Shown here: piece by piece, positions 5,151 through 7,434 of the stretch
Position numbering within the stretch: the first letter of the stretch is position 1
How the letters are laid out: every line of letters starts with the position of its first letter
Notes under the pieces: generated by a model
Databases searched by the model: none
What the model was told of the DNA's origin: nothing
Seen by the model: only the letters and a program-made list of their open reading frames with translations
DNA from: Accumulibacter sp032229525
GTDB taxonomy: Bacteria; Pseudomonadota; Gammaproteobacteria; Burkholderiales; Rhodocyclaceae
NCBI RefSeq assembly: GCF_032229525.1
Contig: NZ_JAVTWB010000163.1
Location: 1 to 7,434, forward strand
Direction of reading: 5' to 3'
DNA length: 7,434 nucleotides
Translations under genes and position numbers: made by a program

Positions 5151-7434
5151 GCGATCAAGATCGCAAGATCTGCGCGGATTTCGTGGCCTGTCTTGCCCAT
5201 TGCCTGCAACAGGCTGATGTAATGCGAGCAGACACCTTGGCTTAAGAGGTGTTCCGCACCCAGCCTTTGGATGTAGCTTGCCAGCGCCCGGCGCATCAGC
5301 GGCTCGGCCTCGGCCTGCCGGTCCGTTTCGTGCAGCAACAAGGCCAGATTACTGAGGCCGTTGGCCAACCTGGGATGATCCGCGGCGAAATTCGCCTCGT
5401 CGATTGCCAGCGCACGGCGCATCAGCGGCTCCGCCTCGTCCACACGGGGTGTCCTGCAGTAACTGTGCCAAGTTGCAGAAATCGCGAGCAACATCAGGAT
5501 GATCCGCGTCGAAACTCGCCTCGTCGATTGCCAGCGCACGGCGCATCAGCGTTTCCGCCTCGTCCACACGGTCCGTTCCGTGCAGNNNNNNNNNNNNNNN
5601 NNNNNNNNNNNNNNNNNNNNNNNNNNNNNNNNNNNNNNNNNNNNNNNNNNNNNNNNNNNNNNNNNNNNNNNNNNNNNNNNNNNNNGTTGTTGAGCCGGAT
5701 GGCCACCCTGGGATGATCCGCATCGAAACTCGCCTCGTCGATTGCCAGCGCACGGCGTATTAGTAGCTCGGCCTCGGCGTATAGTGCTTTGTGATGGAGT
5801 AGCGACGCGACCTGGTTAAACAAGTCGGCGCAAGGCCCGGATATTCCGGCGGCGTCAGCGTAGCCGGCGACCGCCCACGCGTGCGGCGTCAGCGCATCGA
5901 GGACCGGCCAGTTCTGAACGTCCTGAGGATTTCCCACGAAGGCGTTGTTCACCCAGTTCAAGGCCTGGATCAGGGGGCCATCGGCGGCGTCGTGTTGCGG
6001 GTCGCACCGGTAGACCTCCTGCACGAGGCGATGCACACTGAAATACGCGCGTTCAGCCGCTCGTGCCACCAGCGAGTAGGACTCGAGTTCTACCAAGGCT
6101 TCGTAGGGGTCGGCTTCAGCTCCGAGGACATCCAGAAGGGACTCGGGAATCGGTTCTTGGGCTAGCCAGGCCAAGCGCTGCAGCAGCCGTCGCGCAGGTT
6201 CGCCGAGCTGCTCGAAGGACGTCTGCCACGTGATGGCAATACTCTTGTCGTACTGCATCAGCCTGGGGTCGAACCACTGCAGCACGGCATCGCCATGGTC
6301 CCGCCACGTCATGAGGTATTGGCCGAAGGTCTTGCGTTGCTTGGCAATGTAGGCAGCGGCCTGTTCCAGCCCCAGAGCGAGATACCCGAGTTCCCTGGCT
6401 ATAATTTTCGCTGTGGCGACATCATCGGCCTGTGGCCGGCGTTTCCCGGCAGTCCGCAAGAGCAAGAAGTCTGCCGCCGCGTCGGGCGAGAGCACATCCA
6501 CCGGCAAGATCTCGATACCGGCCCTCCAGTTCGGTAAGCGGCTGGTGACTAACACGTGCCCACCGGTCAGACGCGGTAACAACGCTTCGACCGCGCTCGC
6601 AGCGGATTCGGAATCGACGTTGTCCAGAATCAGCAGCCATCCCGGATGCTGCTTCAACCAGTCGACGACCGCGGCTCGTTGCCTGCCTTCGTCCCTCTCG
6701 TTGTTCTCGGAGAGGTCGAGGATCGTTGCCGCGCACAGGGCGGCCAGATTGCGGTCGAGCGCTTGGGCGCCGTCCGCGTTGACAAGCAACAGCGCGGCGT
6801 AATCGCTGGAATGTCGCCAAGCGTATTCTAGTGCCAGCCGTGTTTTACCCACTCCACCCAGCCCGGTCAGTGCCGTCGAGGCGGCAGGCGAGTCCTTGTG
6901 CTGAGGAATCGGTCCGAGACACGTGCTCAGGTCGTCGAGCAGGGACTCGCGTCCCTTGAACAGTTCGCCCAGGCTTACATAAGGGAGTTGCAGGAGCTTC
7001 CTGACCGGTCCAGCCGAGATCAAGATGTCGAGCAGGCTTGAGCGCCAGACCTCGACGGCAAACTGGTCGGCCGAGCTGAAGCGAATACCCGGGTAGCGCT
7101 CGATGCTTGCCAGGCGCGCTAGGTGCTCGCTTTGCGCGGCGCTCTGGAGCGGGTCGAGGGTGCCGCCGTCGTCGCGTTCGGCGCCGCTCTCGGGCACGGC
7201 GATGAGCAGCCGCTTCTGGTGATACAAGGCTAGCCGGGCCTCCCATTGCGTGTAGGGCAAGGACGGTCCGCCGATTACGAGGAAAGGGGCCACCGGCAGC
7301 CGACTGCCGAAATCCGGGTAGCGATCGCGAATCACCGACACGGAAGGTGCCCGCGCCATAGCGCCGCTCATGGCGCCCACCAGGTGGATCACCACGTCGC
7401 ACTGCCGGATGTACTCGTCTAGCCCGCATTTTGC
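5147..7434 (-). CDS. DUF4062-like / NB-ARC / TPR STAND protein, 5' end outside window, broken
   Basis: The reading frame is open to the right window edge, so the start is not seen. Numbering from the first visible codon, residues 1-165 look like a DUF4062-type domain (CDVVIHLVGAMSGAM, then SLPYTQWEARLALYHQKRLL). Next comes an NB-ARC STAND NTPase with P-loop GLGGVGKT (191-198, bases 6841-6864), Walker B LLILDNVD (267-274, bases 6613-6636), a sensor-like HVLVTSR near 6540-6560, a GLPL-like LGYLALGLEQAA, and FSVHRLVQEV in the MHD-like position. From about residue 537 a kinesin-light-chain-style TPR array with a 42-residue period follows (EAEPLMRRALAIDEA...DHP). The end YISLLQAMGKTGHEIRADL resembles natural ends of such proteins. 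Bacterial STAND proteins of this plan are ATP-driven sensors, several of them antiphage; that role is inferred here. The frame is broken at 5586-5685 (N-run) and near 5446-5449 (2-base deletion). Replacing the N-run by 12 bases and restoring 2 bases gives exactly 734 codons with the stop. Confidence 0.85.
5446..5449 (-). other. Frameshift site in the TPR array
   Basis: On the - strand the text reads GACACCCCGTGTGGACGAG. The neighbouring unit has GGAACGGACCGTGTGGACGAG at the same place (T-D-R-V-D-E). Inserting GA after ACC restores T-D-R-V-D-E and the 126-base period, so two bases are missing. Left as it is, the product would run out of frame and stop at 5349. It is either a true mutation or an error in a repeat region. 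Confidence 0.8.
5586..5685. other. Assembly gap of 100 N inside the TPR array
   Basis: Exactly 100 undetermined bases, which cannot be the true length. The frame ends at a codon boundary at 5686 (RLNN) and resumes at a codon boundary at 5585 (LHGTDR), and 100 is not a multiple of three. By the repeat consensus (N-L-A-x-L-L-x-x-T-D-R) four residues are missing, so the true length should be 12 bases or 12 plus a multiple of 126. Unlike the gap in cti, the flanks here are not identical. Confidence 0.85.

Larger units (their letters stand above)
5281..5780 (-). repeat. 126-base tandem repeats encoding TPR units
   Basis: Units start at 5281, 5407, 5531 and 5745 (CCAGCGC on the + strand). The spacing is 126, then 124, then 214, of which 100 are N. 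The period of 126 bases equals 42 residues. A 48-base block at 5373-5420, 5497-5544 and 5711-5758 differs at only a few positions between copies, so identity is much higher than the fold requires. This suggests recent duplication or gene conversion and explains why assembly failed here. The unit at 5745 diverges quickly beyond about 5780. Confidence 0.88.

Noticed and set aside
5281..5780. Possible CRISPR array, because of the regular repeats
   Set aside because: The 126-base units have no unique spacers and translate into TPR motifs in the gene frame.

Overview
This is a 7434-base, GC-rich window from a draft assembly of a Gram-negative bacterium. Exported proteins, a lipoprotein signal and a fatty acid cis/trans isomerase gene (cti, best known from Pseudomonas, Vibrio and relatives) suggest a gamma- or betaproteobacterium. 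I cannot name the genus. Two runs of exactly 100 N (2565-2664 and 5586-5685) are scaffold joints, and each one breaks a real gene.

Left part (1-1893, + strand): three apparently chromosomal envelope genes. They are a small exported protein of unknown function (37-456), a VTT/DedA-like multispanning membrane protein (start probably ATG 511, end 1179), and an exported DUF3617 protein (1336-1893) that may have its own promoter at 1221-1249.

Middle (1912-4415, - strand): cti, convergent with the DUF3617 gene. It encodes a predicted periplasmic lipoprotein with a haem c motif that turns cis-unsaturated membrane fatty acids into trans isomers under solvent or heat stress. The scaffold joint splits it artificially. 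The 55 bases on either side of the N-run are identical, and removing the N-run plus one copy restores an open frame of 782 residues. Two small GC-rich hairpins lie just upstream of its start.

Right part (4650-7434, - strand): an accessory, defence-island-like segment. A long gene entering from the right edge encodes a DUF4062-like domain, an NB-ARC (STAND) NTPase and a C-terminal TPR array built from 126-base repeats. It is broken by the second scaffold joint and by a 2-base deletion relative to its own repeat consensus. Directly downstream on the same strand is the 3' remnant of a type I restriction specificity gene (hsdS) with no hsdM or hsdR in view. The NB-ARC/TPR gene beside a decayed restriction gene is the best candidate here for a defence-type system, but that role is inferred from architecture and context. 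No CRISPR array, tRNA, rRNA or transposase was recognised.
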